A DNA stretch of 64,000 nt from Trichopria drosophilae (lineage: Eukaryota > Arthropoda > Insecta > Hymenoptera > Diapriidae): NCBI GenBank assembly GCA_030407085.1, contig CM059587.1, positions 71,413,001 through 71,477,000 on the forward strand. Reading direction: 5' to 3'. Position numbers and translations under genes: made by a program. The notes below the pieces were generated by a model, which saw only the letters and a program-made list of their open reading frames with translations, was not told the origin of the DNA and did no database searches. Positions 12,326 through 25,169 of the stretch are shown in pieces. How positions within the stretch are numbered: the stretch's first letter is position 1; each line of letters begins with the position of its first letter.

Positions 12326-14860
12326 TTTTGGAAAAAATTTATAAAAATGATTTGTTACGTTTGCATTCGATATAAAATATACAGTGAATGTTTACAGTTG
12401 GCATACTACATAGAGACAACTTTTCCAGGAAATTTTACCATTTTAGATATTAATTTTGAGATTGTTTTTCCGTGTACATCCATCAGTAATCGTAATAACG
12501 TTATATAAGAACAATTGAGATAGTAATATTGAAATATAAAACTAAACACTAAATAATATCCAAAACAAAAATCTGAAAAGCTAATCGAATTTGGGCTGTA
12601 AACTGCCAAGTTCAGGATTTACGGTTTATGTTTTCACAACACCCGATGAAACCTCAGGTAAATACTTGGCATCACCTTTGTTTTCAACGCTACGCGGGAG
12701 AGGCTTGAAATACCTTTCAATAGTTTATATACGCAGTCTGAATGATCCTATTTTATATGCTTTGCAGTTAAAAAATCATTTTAGAATTTTTTAATACCAG
12801 AATGTTCACGATATTTAAAAAATGTCAAAAGGTATTATTTCACCAAAAACATACATTTAATTTTCATTCATATTAGAGAGACTTCTCACTCTCAAACAAA
12901 AATTTAGACGGTCTTGTGAAAATGTGAATTCCCATCCTCGGACAATGACGAATGAGTTAGAAAAGATCCTGTGCCATTTAAGTATCGGCAGTATTTTAAT
13001 CAATTGTTACATACAATTACTTGTCATAAATATGTCTACTTTAAATACAGCGAAATAATATTTTTATTAACGATAAACAACAGTTGTAAACAGTTAAAAC
13101 ATTGTATTCAATAATTAACGTAATTTCCTCTTGCCAAGTATACTATTTGAGCTACTAAAAATCGTTATTTACTGGCAATAAATTTAATAATTCGACATTT
13201 TTAGTAATAATTAACACAAAAAAATCACTTGTCAATTTAGTACATCTTTTATATATGTCGATATGGGGAGTTTCTTTTTATTAGGTTTCTGAAGTACTAC
13301 AATGAAGATGAAAAAAATCATTGCATTTTTATAAGATAATGTTATTAAAAAGTACATAATTTTTTTTAATTTCGAAATGTCGAGAAGATAGTATGAAACT
13401 TTAAAAGTTAAAACATATTATTAGAATTTCGAGTACGAGGTCAATATGATGAAATCGCAATTGACTTTTATTTTAAAAAATCCAATCCATTACATTTTCG
13501 GCCAGGAAAATTCCCGAATTCAGATTCAATTGCCCTCCTAGAATAATAATTTCTATGAAGCACCGTTTATCTAAAAAATGTTTCACGGTTCTTACTTTCA
13601 TTTCTTAGAATTACATAGGATAAGATACCCGGAAGGTTACACAAAACGAGCACATGGAACCAGTATGGTGTAAATCAGTTTTTTTACGCAATTCCAAACA
13701 CTCAGAAAAATATTTGATAAATTTAACGAAATGGCTTTGGTTATCTAAACTATATGCAGCTGAAAAAACTACCAAATAATGAGTTATTGAGTCACTAAGT
13801 TAAATTCAATAAATATTTTTCTCGGTGAAGATAGTCCTGTTTTAAGACAAGAAATATGAACAATAAGAAAAAGACTTGTTATTTATAACAGACTTGAAAA
13901 GTGAACTTTTAATTCATATCCTGACAGAAAGCTAGGTTATTAATTACCTACAAATAAATTCAGCATCGTTACGTTTTAAACAAATTTTCTTTTCGAACAG
14001 TAAAGTTAGGTTAGAAGTTGCGAATCATAATCATCTTAGTAAATGAATTTCAATACATTTTTGTCATTTGTTATAATTTATTTGATTAGTATATAAAACA
14101 CGTCAATACCATAAACACGACTCTAAATTTGGGGATAAATAGGTTTTTCATGAATTTGGGTTTAAAAATGCATAACCTTTTCAAAGACTTCAAACAGTCA
14201 TTATTCAGATACTTTAGCCATAAATGCATTAGATGTTTATCGGGAAGATGAAAATAATAAATACAAGAATGGTACTTTTTCGCAATTCATAAAAGACAAT
14301 TGAAGATAAGAAACCACAATTTCGGCAACATTTCTAAAACGTTTCTACTTCTAGAACGTTTTATAAACGTCGCATACAATTTTTAAAACGTTACGGATAT
14401 TTGATACCGATCGAGACACTTTTGAGGTTATGTCTAATTATTGCATTTATGGTCTACAAACCTTCTAAAACATTTGGCCAACAAATCTTATAAATTTAAA
14501 CGAAAACCACTTCTAGACGATTTTTGGAAAATTCAACCCAACTAACAAAATCCTGTCATTTCTGACGCAAAATGTCTGGCTTTTATCGAATCTTGTATTG
14601 AAGTTGGAGGTTTCCATTAAAAGAAATAACCTTAAAAATTGATCTGAAGGTCAAAATTGTTAGGACAGACATATGATCTCTATTGTCCTAGATAACTTTT
14701 GTGATAATAATTTTGTTGTTGCTTGTTTTAGTACATATTTAGATCCATCGAATAAATGTGTATTCTTATACTAAACTAATCAATTAATAGTTTCCTATTT
14801 TTTTTTTACTAGTAAAAATCTCTACAAATAAAATTAGCGACCAACTTTTCATACTTCCAT
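12325..14860. other. Intron between exons B and C, AT-rich
   Basis: No exon or clear element is seen. Short frames at 12278-12794 lack coding composition. Confidence 0.5.
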
Positions 14861-15350
14861 TCATAATCAGATGTTTTTTACGAAGTCAGATCTTGAGAGA
14901 AGGTTTCATAAATTCTAAATTTGAAAATTCAAAATGGCTAATCCAATATGGTTGACAAAATGTTATACAATTACAAATATAATTTTAAGACAATTATATA
15001 TTGCGAAAGTTTTTGTATAATTATATATTAACCTATATTAGTCAACAACTATGAATGAATGAGTGAAAAGTGCATCACTGATGAAATAGTAGAGATTTAT
15101 ACGAATAATTAGTAAAAAAAACTAATAAATGATTAGCAAGATACTATGAACCTATCAGTCAAATTTGTCTAATCCCAAATTAGTAATCTTTTTTTTTAAA
15201 TCTTACTGATTTATATATACTAAAGTGAATTAATAGAATTTGGCTATTGATTAGTAACTTATCAGTTTATAATAGTAAAAGATATTACTAATTTAATTAG
15301 TTACCTACTTCCTATTCCTTCGATAGAAGCTTTTACTAATTCGGATTCAC
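14860..15350. repeat. Repeat fragments: GGATCC-family relic and TTAGTA-motif cluster
   Basis: 14880-14965 holds a relic of the 46961-47922 family (AAAATGGCTAATCCAATATG). 15085-15350 is dense in TTAGTAA/TTACTAAT motifs in both orientations, similar in style to the other motif-cluster repeats. No duplication of target DNA could be fixed. Confidence 0.35.
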
Positions 15351-15877
15351 AGAGTAGTTTAGTAGCATGTCTGTCCAGTTTAAACTAAATTCAACTATTC
15401 CATAAATAAAAGTTTGCTATCGATTGATAATGTTAAGAAAATTCGAAAAATGGTATTTGAAGCTTTTCCTCGTAAGTGTGAAAACTATTAATTCTGTGCC
15501 TCAATATACAGTGATGTGAAAAGATCCGGACACGGTCAAATATTTCAAAAACCATTTTTAAAGATTTTCGATGCCCCTCGCGCCATACTTGTCCCGTTAG
15601 AGATGTGGGGTCGCAACCCCCCGCCCACCAAAAAAGATAGATATTTTAAAAACTCATTTCACACGTTTCAGCGCTTTTTTTTCAAAATCAATGATTTTTA
15701 ACATATTGGACCTTTCCCGGAGTCTGACATCATCACTGTTTGCATCTCGAATCTCGAAAACAGGCAATTCACTTGCGGTGCAGGTAAGAACCATCGGTTA
15801 AAGCGTCCTTTCGAAATGCTATGCTGAAACTGTAAAACACGTGCAAATAAAGGGAAACCCGAGATTTCTGAACTTAC

Positions 15878-16025
15878 CTTCTGTATGGCGGCGCATATTT
15901 GGGATAGTAAGGCGGTGGGTGTGGATGTGCGTGCGAATACGATGGTGGGTAACAAAGTTCCTGATACGGTGGTGCATTGTAGTATTGCTGCGGACAATAT
16001 GCCGGTCTATAAAAACCTCCGCCAC
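15878..16025 (-). CDS. Internal coding exon B, Tyr/Pro/His-rich
   Basis: Flanked by a TTTCAG acceptor (AG at 16027-16026) and an AAG|GTAAGTT donor (GT at 15877-15876). It is 148 nt long, enters in phase 1 and leaves in phase 2. Its 49 or so residues start GGGFYRPAYCPQQYYNAPPY, continue with QELCYPPSYSHAHPHPPPYY and end PKYAPPYR. The Tyr- and Pro-dense composition with almost no hydrophobic core residues is typical of low-complexity regions in nuclear regulators or RNA-binding condensate proteins. The intron back to exon A is 5,392 bp. The terminal AG joins the first G of exon C to make an Arg codon, keeping the frame open. No catalytic motif is seen. Confidence 0.8.
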
Positions 16026-16565
16026 CTGAAATTACAAAAAAGGAACAGTAATTTTTAAAATCATACTCATATATTCCAACAGTAATTATTTATAATGCTT
16101 CATAAATATATTGTTAGCATGTTCTACTTATACTTTTACTTATGTTTTTTGGTGATATATCATAATTTCTTATATAACGTTCATTTTTATACTAATAGGT
16201 GGCGTAATGACATCCGTAATTTATTTGCAAGTGACCGAGGCATCGCAGACTTTGTACTTACTGAAGTATACGTACAATTTTATAGAAATACGCAATAATT
16301 CCAGTTTATAGTATGAATTCTGTTAATTTTCATGAATTATTTATCTTCGTCTCTTTTAGAAACTGTCATCGGTGTTGATATAACTTCTATTGAATATATC
16401 CACGTGTACAAATAAATCTTACGTTGATAAGCTCTTTTATACAATTTATTCACACGCTTACAATTACAGCCAAATGAATTTCATCACCCTTTTGTAAATG
16501 CAATTTTGTTAATTTTTGAGAAATTACAGTCCCAATCGCCTAATTGTCCTCCTTCGTAGTTGGAT
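16026..16565. other. Intron between exons A and B, near exon B
   Basis: AT-rich sequence. AATAGGTGGCGTAA at 16194-16207 is a partial CTCF-like match. No other feature is supported. Confidence 0.45.
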
Positions 16566-16793
16566 AACCCTCTTATTGTCTGTTATGAGAACTCCGATAT
16601 TGTCTTTTTCTTCTCCCACTCCTTTTATGTTTCTGGGGAAATTTTTCAGGAAGGGGGGGGGGGTATGATTTATACGTAATTTCCCCCCATCGTTAAGCTA
16701 GCCGGGAGCGTAGAAAGTGGGTGGGAGCGGGGACAGACAATAAGGGAGTTTACGTTTCCTTTCCGGTCCTGTCCATCAGACAATAAGAGGGTT
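16566..16793. mobile_element. Short inverted-repeat element
   Basis: AACCCTCTTATTGTCTG at 16566-16582 is repeated as its exact complement at 16777-16793, bounding 228 bp of GC-richer DNA. The interior has another ACAGACAATAAGGGAG copy near 16734 and an 11-G run near 16653. The outer boundary and target duplication are not resolved. Confidence 0.5.
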
Positions 16794-17299
16794 CGGACTC
16801 GGTCGGCACAAATACAGAATCGCAGTTAAATTCAGCTAATGTGACACGACTCTATTCATTTAGTACATTTGTATTAAAGAGATATCAGTATATTACGTTT
16901 TAATTTTTTATTAAAAAATAGATTTTAACATTATAAATATTTTGGTATGCATCCGCATCCATTGTAAATGAGAAAAAATGAGTTATCTTCAGAATAAGCG
17001 AATATAAATTAAGAATTCCTTAACAAATGGGATGCATTTTATATAGAAATTATTTAAAGCTAATTATTTTCACTTTACAACAAATTTTACGTAATTTCAC
17101 GTTTTAAAATCATATTTTTAGCACAATTCTCTTACTGGTACGCACTCAGCCGACTGGAACCTTCATCTTATGTTAAAATCTCACGTTTGAATGGCGTTTC
17201 AGTTTTATTTATCAAAATAATTCCATATAGGGATGGAATCATTTCATTTTTATTCGCTATTTTCGCTTTTTTATGGAGTAGTGAACGATTCTTCGGTAA

Positions 17300-17700
17300 A
17301 CGAGGTCGTATTTTACATTGATGTCCCTTATGTTTATCGCCTATATAAATTGCGATTACTCTAGGGAGAACTGCGCATCAATTCAGCACACCTATATTCG
17401 ACAATTGTTCTTCCTCCTGCAACTGCATGTGCACGCGGAACAATTGTCGCTTACTCCGTCACCGGTTCACTATTGTACGTGCCCAAGTTTTTTCATTAAC
17501 ATTCGCATTAGTCATCGACAGAGCAAAAAGCAATGCGCGATACGCTCCAGCTTATGTATTTAGAGAATGCAACTCGTTTCTTTAATAATTGTTAAGCAAT
17601 TTTGAACCGACTGTCGAGCTTTCCGAGCAACGTTGAATAACTAATTGCCAATACGCGCCACAATGGCGAAACGAGAGTATAGGAATATAGGTTACTGGCA
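17300..17700. promoter_or_regulatory. Candidate intronic enhancer with paired SOX-type palindromes
   Basis: GC-richer than its surroundings. A perfect 12-bp inverted repeat, CGACAATTGTTC (17399-17410) and GAACAATTGTCG (17438-17449), places two ACAATTGT palindromes 31 bp apart. An E-box-like CAACTG and TGCATGTGCAC lie between them. ACAAT is the SOX HMG core. Function is inferred from motif arrangement only. Confidence 0.3.
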
Positions 17701-18649
17701 AGAAAATTTGATGTTTGCGACATTATGCAGCCGCTGTTCAAAAAGTCTTGCGACGCTTAGCCGGTGATGGTTTAACGGAAAAACGGAAATAAAGACGATT
17801 ATAATGAAATATGACAAACGCGTGGTACGAAATAATAAATAATTCAATACTACACATTTTTATCTGTTTACAATATAACTTTTTCTATACGTAAACGAAC
17901 GGTATATTGAGGAAAAAAGACAAATGCCATATACCGAATTAATCGCGTTTCACCACTTGTGAGCTATTACGCATGGTGCACGTGATACACTGCGCCACCA
18001 AAAGGTGAGTGTTCGATGCCGTAGCTTTTTAAGCTTCTCCATCACATCCAAAACAAATTTTGGAATATAATAGACTAATTGTGCGATATTTTAATGAAAT
18101 TATTCAGGCTACTTGACGGTGTATATAGAATTATTGTACAAATAGATGTAAATCTTTTTATTTCAACGTATTTTTTTTAACCCCCTTTTTTCGATCTTAT
18201 GCAGTCACGATTTTGGGAGTAATATTCAACCTATCTGTCAATCTAAGTTGTCTTGTCTCGAACTAGGATCATGATTTTTCCTTTATTTGTAACCTTCTTT
18301 TAGACGATTTTAGGATGGAAAAAATGAAAGAGTTTTTTTCATTCATAGATTCTTTTAAATTGGTAAACACTTTTTCGATCAATGTTATTTAGTCCTAATG
18401 ATGCAATTTTAACTTGAAAATTAAAACCTTGATTGGCTAACAAGTAAATGAGTACTTCTGTAATATCAAAAATTAAATCGTCTCTGTTTATAGTTGAATA
18501 AAATTATGAAATTTAATTTTCTTATATCTTACAAAAAAATGGGAGATTAAGTGACAAATTTTGTTTATATTCAACTCGTATTAATATTATTCTTGTTTTC
18601 TTAATTTGACTGTTTCGAATTAAGCAATGTTTATATACGAAAATATGTT

Positions 18650-18840
18650 GTTTCTGCCTAAAAATAAGTTTGATGTCAAATTCGTAATCAACGACCTCAA
18701 GAACCGAATAATAATAATTTTCAGGAGAAATCGAGCATTTTTTTAAAATTTGTCATCCATATTGGATCCGCCATTTTGAATTTCGTAAATCTGATATCAA
18801 ATTCGTAATCAGCGAGCCAAAAGACCACTTTAAACAATAT
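18650..18840. repeat. Relic of the TTAA-flanked GGATCC repeat family
   Basis: ATATTGGATCCGCCATTTTG (about 18759) and two copies of AAATTCGTAATCANCGA match the internal repeat units of the element at 46961-47922. No flanking TTAA pair could be assigned here. Confidence 0.5.
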
Positions 18841-21010
18841 TTTGCATAAATCGTTTGTACTTTACATTTTTTACAGTGTTTTAGAAATGTTGACAGTACA
18901 GCGAGGGGGTTAAACCTGCCATTATGAAATAAAAATGGCGATTATCACTATTTAGAAAAATATTCTGTTGAACTTCAACTATTTTATGCACCCAAAGTTG
19001 AAGAGCTTTAACCATTTCGTCGGGGATTCATTGCAAAAGAAAATGATGAAAATTATTTTTTTTCTATTTGTTAATATAGAAACCACCGTATTTAATTTTC
19101 TATATGATAAAATGGAATTATGAGGTCGGATTCTGAAAAAGCACATCCAAAAATACTAGAAAACATATGGTTTTTATAAATATTCATATGCTACAATTGG
19201 AATATCGGGCCTCAAAAATAATTCGAAATTTCGTAAATCTTCGGAGTTAATGGGTTAATACGCCATTTTTAAAAGTTGTACACTTTTGAGATTTGTAAAC
19301 CTAACGCATTGACCGAAATCAATTGCATAAATATAAAGCTCTCCAGGTTTCTATACAAAAATATAAGTAAGTCTAATTTTACAAACATTTGATCACTTAA
19401 CTCAATAAGTCCCAGAGAGACACATTTTTGTTCTGATTTTTGAGTTTCGTCCTTAATAGAAAACTTTGTACATTGATGTAATAATACTGACTTCAAAGTA
19501 ACCTCGACCATCTTTTTTATTCTAAATAACCTGAAAAATATGCCACAATTTTTCCAAAGCAAAAAAACAAATCATAACATTTGTTATTGAAAATTTGTTA
19601 ATGACAATTTAATGAACTACTTTTCGGCATTTAGACAAACAAAATCGTGTTGAGAAGGTCAAAGTCTGAAAAAAACACTCGGTTCCAACCAAGGACATAA
19701 AAACATAAGCTCGAAAATTAACAAAAATTGCTGTATCTCTGGAACTTAATGAGTATTACTACTATACTATTTAATAGTATCATCATAATATAACGTTCAT
19801 TAATTTTAGCTGGGAGATGAAAACATACCTAACCGATATATAAACATAAGATAGCATGGGGTTCAAATTTGTTATTACTTGTAGCTTCCGACAAAAATGT
19901 CGATTTCTATCGAAAAAGATTTTCTATTTATCACAATATCTTTTTATTTTATTCTGGATTGTTATATTTTAGAACTGTTCAACTGAAATGAGATAGAATT
20001 AAAAACGCAATTCCTACTAAAATGTTTACAAATTTAAATTTTCTCACAATTAGTAATAGTTAGAATTCGCCACGTTTTATATGTTACTTAGTATTATCAT
20101 CTCTGCTAACTGCAAAGCAGTAGCATGTAACAAATAGTACATATTATACTTTATTAATAAAATAGGATTAAATTAGTGAAATTGGAAATCTTGAGTAAAG
20201 AATAGATAGTAATGTACGTTGATTGTACTAATTGAACACGCGAAGTGTAGTTATTCGTTCTGCCGCTAGTTGCCTCAGTCATTCGCAAACCTATATACAA
20301 CGCCCAATAGAGAAATGTGTTGATACTATATATAACTTAAACGCACTAATGTTTATATAGCCTTTGTCCTATATTTATGGTTATTTCCATAATTACACAC
20401 AATAGTATCGTATACTACTGTTTACACTATCAATTTTTAGGTAAAACGCTGATGTGATCTCGACGAATATCGTAAATTCGTTTTGTGTTTAATTTGACAA
20501 TTACTGTCACTACATAATAATGTGAATGCAAGATATAGCGTTTACTAATTAATTTAGTGATTTACACTTACTTATGCGATTAGTAGATTTCCACTATTTA
20601 ATAGCCAACTTTTTTCTTGTTATAGTCTACTATATGAGATTTAGAAAATGCTGAAACTACTGAATGAATATTATGTAATAATTTACATAATTCAATTAAT
20701 AAAATCGATTTACTTCTATAAATAGGAATTTTTTACTGCTTCCTAGTAACTCAGTTTTCCTTCGGGTAATTTTATTCGTTTTTAATGAAATTCAACCAAT
20801 TTAGATTTGAAAAATGTACCTGATCCACATGCTTAATATTTTCCGAGTAGACAAATTTTAGTTGAGTACTTTTTAAAATGGTTTGATTTTTTGGCAAGCT
20901 TTTGGTGATTGATTGGTATAGGGCAAATATTTATCTTTCTTAGTCTCCATTAATTCATTCCAGTTAAATTGCAACTAAAAACTTTACTCTTTCATTTAAT
21001 TAGTAAATGA
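18841..21010. other. Intron between exons A and B, AT-rich
   Basis: No exon or bounded element is seen. The small frame at 19269-19562 has no coding signature. Confidence 0.5.
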
Positions 21011-21104
21011 AAATTGAAACGCTCGCTAGAAATGATCTCTTATTATTTGCACGCAATAATATGCGTACGCGTGCTTACTCACCGTGAGCCCTTATTTCCG
21101 CCAT

Positions 21105-21380
21105 TTATTCACCCCTTCTCTTTTCTCCCTACCCCTCTCTCTTTCCCTCTCCCTCTTTCTCACTTCCCTGTCCATTTTCCCTATATTTCTCTGGCATTTT
21201 TGTCCCTTTTTCTCAATTTTTTTAATTTGCCTGCATGTCTCTCTCTGCCTCTATCACTTTTTCTTACCTCCCTCTCTTTTTAATGTCTTCTTCCTTATAT
21301 TTCCCTAACTTTTTTATTTCTCTTTCTCTATTCTCTTCATCTACCTTTCTCTGTCTGTCTGCCTCTTACTCTTTCCAGCA
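21105..21380 (+). repeat. Pyrimidine-rich tract
   Basis: Long run of CTCTCTTTCCCTC-type low-complexity sequence on the plus strand. In the minus-strand transcript it is a purine-rich (GGGAGAG) stretch starting about 40 nt after the donor of exon A, a position where GA-rich intronic enhancers can act. Overlapping Ser/Leu/Phe-rich open frames are artefacts of it. Confidence 0.7.
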
Positions 21381-21417
21381 TTTAGATAGGAATCTCGAAT
21401 ACTCAATTGACTCTTAC

Positions 21418-21576
21418 CTGTGCTACTGGTCCCGCCGGAAGTCGTGGAGGTCGCTACGAGGTCATCCGAGCCCTCCGAGTTTTGAGGGGGCGTCGGCGTC
21501 GGCTCCGGTGGAGGTCCCTTTACCGGGGGCAAGGTTGGCGGATGTTGAATCAGCGGACCAGCCGGCTGATAATATC
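21418..21576 (-). CDS. Internal coding exon A of a Pro-rich protein
   Basis: First visible exon of the only convincing gene here. On the minus strand a TTTTAG acceptor (AG at 21578-21577) precedes the exon and CAG|GTAAGAG follows it (donor GT at 21417-21416). Its 159 nt enter and leave in phase 1, so an upstream exon must exist beyond the window. The roughly 53 residues begin YYQPAGPLIQHPPTLPPVKG and continue through PPPEPTPTPPQ into an acidic/Ser-Thr stretch (NSEGSDDLVATSTTSGGTS). No folded domain is visible; this looks like intrinsically disordered linker with SH3/WW-ligand-like Pro runs. The frame joins exon B exactly (G|GT, glycine). A 250-bp pyrimidine-rich tract (purine-rich in the transcript) lies just past its donor. 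Family unknown. Confidence 0.75.
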
Positions 21577-22156
21577 CTAAAACAATCCGATTAAATGCCA
21601 ATTTAATACATCGCCAGATACTTTACCCATCTGCTTCTATTAATTAAATTATCGCCATTATCTTATTACATGTAATTACATACGTCTGGTTACAAATAGC
21701 ATGAACATAATAGAATATGAGATTTCAGATAGCAATTGAGTGATGTTTGAATGCATCAGAAATACACAAATTCATTTCATATTTACTTAATTTTCATAGA
21801 TAATTAAGGGCCTCACAAGTTTTCAACAATGAATGATTTTATTACTTAAAATAACTACTTGCGTGCTACCTTTCGCGAAATCCAAAGTTGTGGAGAATGA
21901 GAATTAAAAACTATAAAATTTCAAAAATAAAAAACACCTGGACAAGAAGTAACAGAATGCAGCTGCCCATAATTTCAGTAATATCCCCTACATTTGTTAA
22001 GATGTTAATGTCAAAAAAAAAATATCATACATTTTGTGAACTGAAATGAACCTGTACTAGACAAAACGTAGGAAGGCATTTTATTTATCCTCATCATCCT
22101 CACCTCCAAAGAGCAGATGAAAGAAAGTAAACTGGTCTCCTAACTAGATATATCTG

Positions 22157-22335
22157 CACGGAAAAAATAGTTTGGGGGCTCCACATAAACCAGGTTCGTG
22201 CACAGTCTAAATCTTAAAGTTGGTGCTCAACTCAAATTTAGGGCGTATTTAAAAGAAGGTCTGGGCACATCACAAATTTCGAAGTTTGGATTGAACGCAG
22301 ACCTGGTTTCTGTGGAGCCAAAACTTGTTTTCTGT
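22157..22335. mobile_element. Short CACTA-like inverted-repeat element
   Basis: It begins CACGGAAAAAATAG. GGCTCCACATAAACCAGGT at 22177-22195 is complemented at 22301-22319 (one mismatch), and the outer right arm ends TTTTCTGT. The interior repeats the word CAGNC and AAATTT motifs. The start resembles the CACTGGAAAAAAATG end at 57173. The target duplication is not certain. Confidence 0.5.
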
Positions 22336-22339
22336 TTAA

Positions 22340-24440
22340 AATACTAATATTCGTTTAAGAATAAGATATTTATGGTAAATTAAATCTCAATATCAAGGTT
22401 GGCTTAACACCTACTGAGGAATTAAGTATAAACAGATATTTAATTGATGTTACCTAACCATAAATTCGATAAATATCATCAAATTTGGGGCTAATAGGAA
22501 AATATCAGTTATCAGTGTAATTTTAAGGTTAAACAATTGCGTCTGTGGCAGGGGTATTTCTATGGGAGGACGGTATTTAACAGAGTTTGTGCAATGAAAA
22601 CTAATATTGACCGAGTATGTAGCACTGGTATAGTTTAATCACCTACAGAGTTTCGAAATTTCAACTAAGTTTAGTTGTTTAAATTTAGTTAACATTACCT
22701 AATTTTATATCTAAGAGATGCCATGCGATGAAAGACAATTCACATTTGATGAATTTTTGAAGAAATTTGAACATAAATTTACAAGAATTAAAAAAAGTTT
22801 AACATTGAATTAAAATCAATGTTATTTTACAATAAACATTTCAAAAATTTATTAAATCTGGAAAACGGAGAACATTATTATTAATAATTTCGATAGAAAA
22901 AATGGCTATCCTCTTAATGGAAGATCATTTTTAATAAATGTTTAAATTAGTTTAATATTTTACATAGAATGACACTCCTTGACAGTTATAGGAAATGAAA
23001 AGACCTCAAAAAGGAGATAACACTTTATACACGTTTTACGTGACCCACAAAGAGTAATTTCACACTTAAATTGACAACGTCAAATTCATTTATAATTAGA
23101 AAAGTGTTTTATACCATATATTAAAAAAATGTATGTCTAAATAATACTTATGGTCTTATTAATAAAATTTCATATTTGTAATTTTATTTTCAGTTCTTAT
23201 TCGGTTTTAAATGCATTCGAGTTTCGCACGAAACCGACTTTCTCCCGAAGTTGGAACTGGCCAAAAACTGATGACCTACCATGTACTCTGTATTTTTCAA
23301 CTTCTTTTTACTCGTACGTGGTGCGTTATGTATTTCGAATGTGTTCTCGTAGCTTTCTCTTGGAAATATTGAAAAGTGCACCTATCGTTTATGGATTTTA
23401 ATTTTTCTATTATCAAATCAAATTCAAAGGAGAAAGAAGATTTTAATACATTTTTTTCAATATTTGTAACACTTTCAAACAACTCATTAAGTAACAATTT
23501 CACGAGTTTTTTTCAGTACACAGTGCTTAATAAATTTATACAATATTTTATGAATATTACTTTAGATTCAAAACGGGGTTAAAAAATAATTAAAATTTAC
23601 AATTCAATTTGCAATTTGTATTTTACAAGCGTTAATCACACTTGATATTGAAAATTACCCAATATTTAATTGCGTATTCTGCCACTAGTAGCCGTTCGAA
23701 ACCTAACCCTTCACATCCGATAAAGAAATGAATCCATTTTATAACTAGCTTTATAATCCCATATGAATATGACTAATTGTAGTATATGACGTGCATATCT
23801 AATCTTAGTAACATCGCTGTGCAAAATCTTAGAATAAAAATAATAACTACACAATTTGCAGCAAAGATGTTTTATTTTTGAAAAAAACAAGTTTTCGGCC
23901 GTTTACCAGACATTTCTTAATCATTTAGTGAATTCAAATTTTTCTTTCAAAATGGTAGGTAGTAAAATTACAAAACTCAAGCTAACTTTCATTATACTAA
24001 CTAATTTTTATTATCAACGGTAGGCCAATTATTACAACTAATGACACTGTCATGACAATTTAGATTTGAAAATCAAGTGTCTTATTTGAAGACACTCTTG
24101 ACGTCTAAGACACGAAAAATATCTGGAGGAGAAGAACTATATGGCGCCTTAGATAAACATATTTTCTTAAAAAATGAAACTCGTTTTTACAGTGAAAGAA
24201 TGTTTTTTAAACATACTCGTTAAACTTGTGAATATAACAATTTTTATACGCTTCATGTTGTAATGATGTTTAATAAACTTTATATATTACATATTTAAAC
24301 CCCTTAAATACATATAAGCCCACTTGTTGTTTAGGTTTAATTTGCCACTAACATAAACTCACTTTTATATCGTAATAAAATAAACTTAGGCTTCATAAAA
24401 TTCCCCTCTTCTTTGCGGCTAATGAAGCCTCCTTCGAGTT
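22340..24440. other. Giant intron, AT-rich, no supported gene
   Basis: A motif cluster with AAGTGTCTTATTTGAAGACAC near 24080-24120 resembles the 57173-57272 repeat. The overlapping frames at 23150-23582 on both strands show no coding bias. Confidence 0.45.
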
Positions 24441-24469
24441 TTTTTCTCGCCTGGGATCGAGTAATTTCC

Positions 24470-24870
24470 CAAGCAAACTCATCTACTTCATATAGCCAAT
24501 CTTATTGCTCAGCAGTGGTGCCACCCGTAGGCGATGAAACAGAACAAGAGATTGGCCTATATAAGTAACGGCAATTCTCAGCGATTTCAAAGCATCTCCG
24601 AATGCATGGACAAATACGAGCCGTTAATGGCCATTTTGCAGACGCCAATCCATGCGATATGAACGTCTCAATCGATCATCGTTTTGTATGGACAACAATA
24701 GTCATTACTCTGCGAATTACGTGTCAGTTAGATTTATACACTTTGATGATCTCTCGGATACGTCTTGTTTGAAGGTGCGCCGTGCCGATCCTGAATTTCC
24801 ACCACCAATCAATCGTCAATCGACGGGATAGTGAATCGTGGATGTCAACTTAGTGGTCTTTTCTGATCTC
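24470..24870. promoter_or_regulatory. Candidate conserved intronic regulatory block
   Basis: About 400 bp of higher complexity and GC than the flanks, with no open frame on either strand. It contains GGACAACAATAGTCATTAC (SOX-like ACAAT next to a homeodomain TCATTA) and CAATCGATCATCG. Such blocks inside giant introns of regulators are often enhancers. This is inference from composition and motifs. Confidence 0.25.
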
Positions 24871-25169
24871 TTCATGATTGTCAAAATTATTTGGAGACAA
24901 AATAGCTAAAGCTGACTAACTGTATTCTTTGATACTGCAATTATCAATTAACTCATTAAAAAAGTCCAGTAGAGATTGGCATTCATATTTGTTGTTGCAT
25001 TTGCGATTAAATGTGTACTATCTGCTACTAATCGGCTGTTAAGTTCAGAATCATTGGATTAAAATACCTAATAGCCAACGTCGATATCTTATAACAGGAG
25101 TACACGACTATCGTTTTGAGACCGAATTTTAGAGGTACATACATTTTGAAGTTTTAAAAGTACAACTTA

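Noticed and set aside
15770..15795. CAG|GTAAGA on the plus strand near exon B
   Set aside because: No coding frame or pyrimidine tract before it, and it is antisense to the supported gene.
19815..19850. Possible second recursive splice site (TTAG|GTATGT, minus strand)
   Set aside because: The upstream tract is not pyrimidine-rich and the flanking intron is only 5.4 kb.
21014..21594. Overlapping Ser/Leu/Pro-rich plus-strand frames
   Set aside because: They are translations of the pyrimidine-rich tract and of the antisense of exon A.
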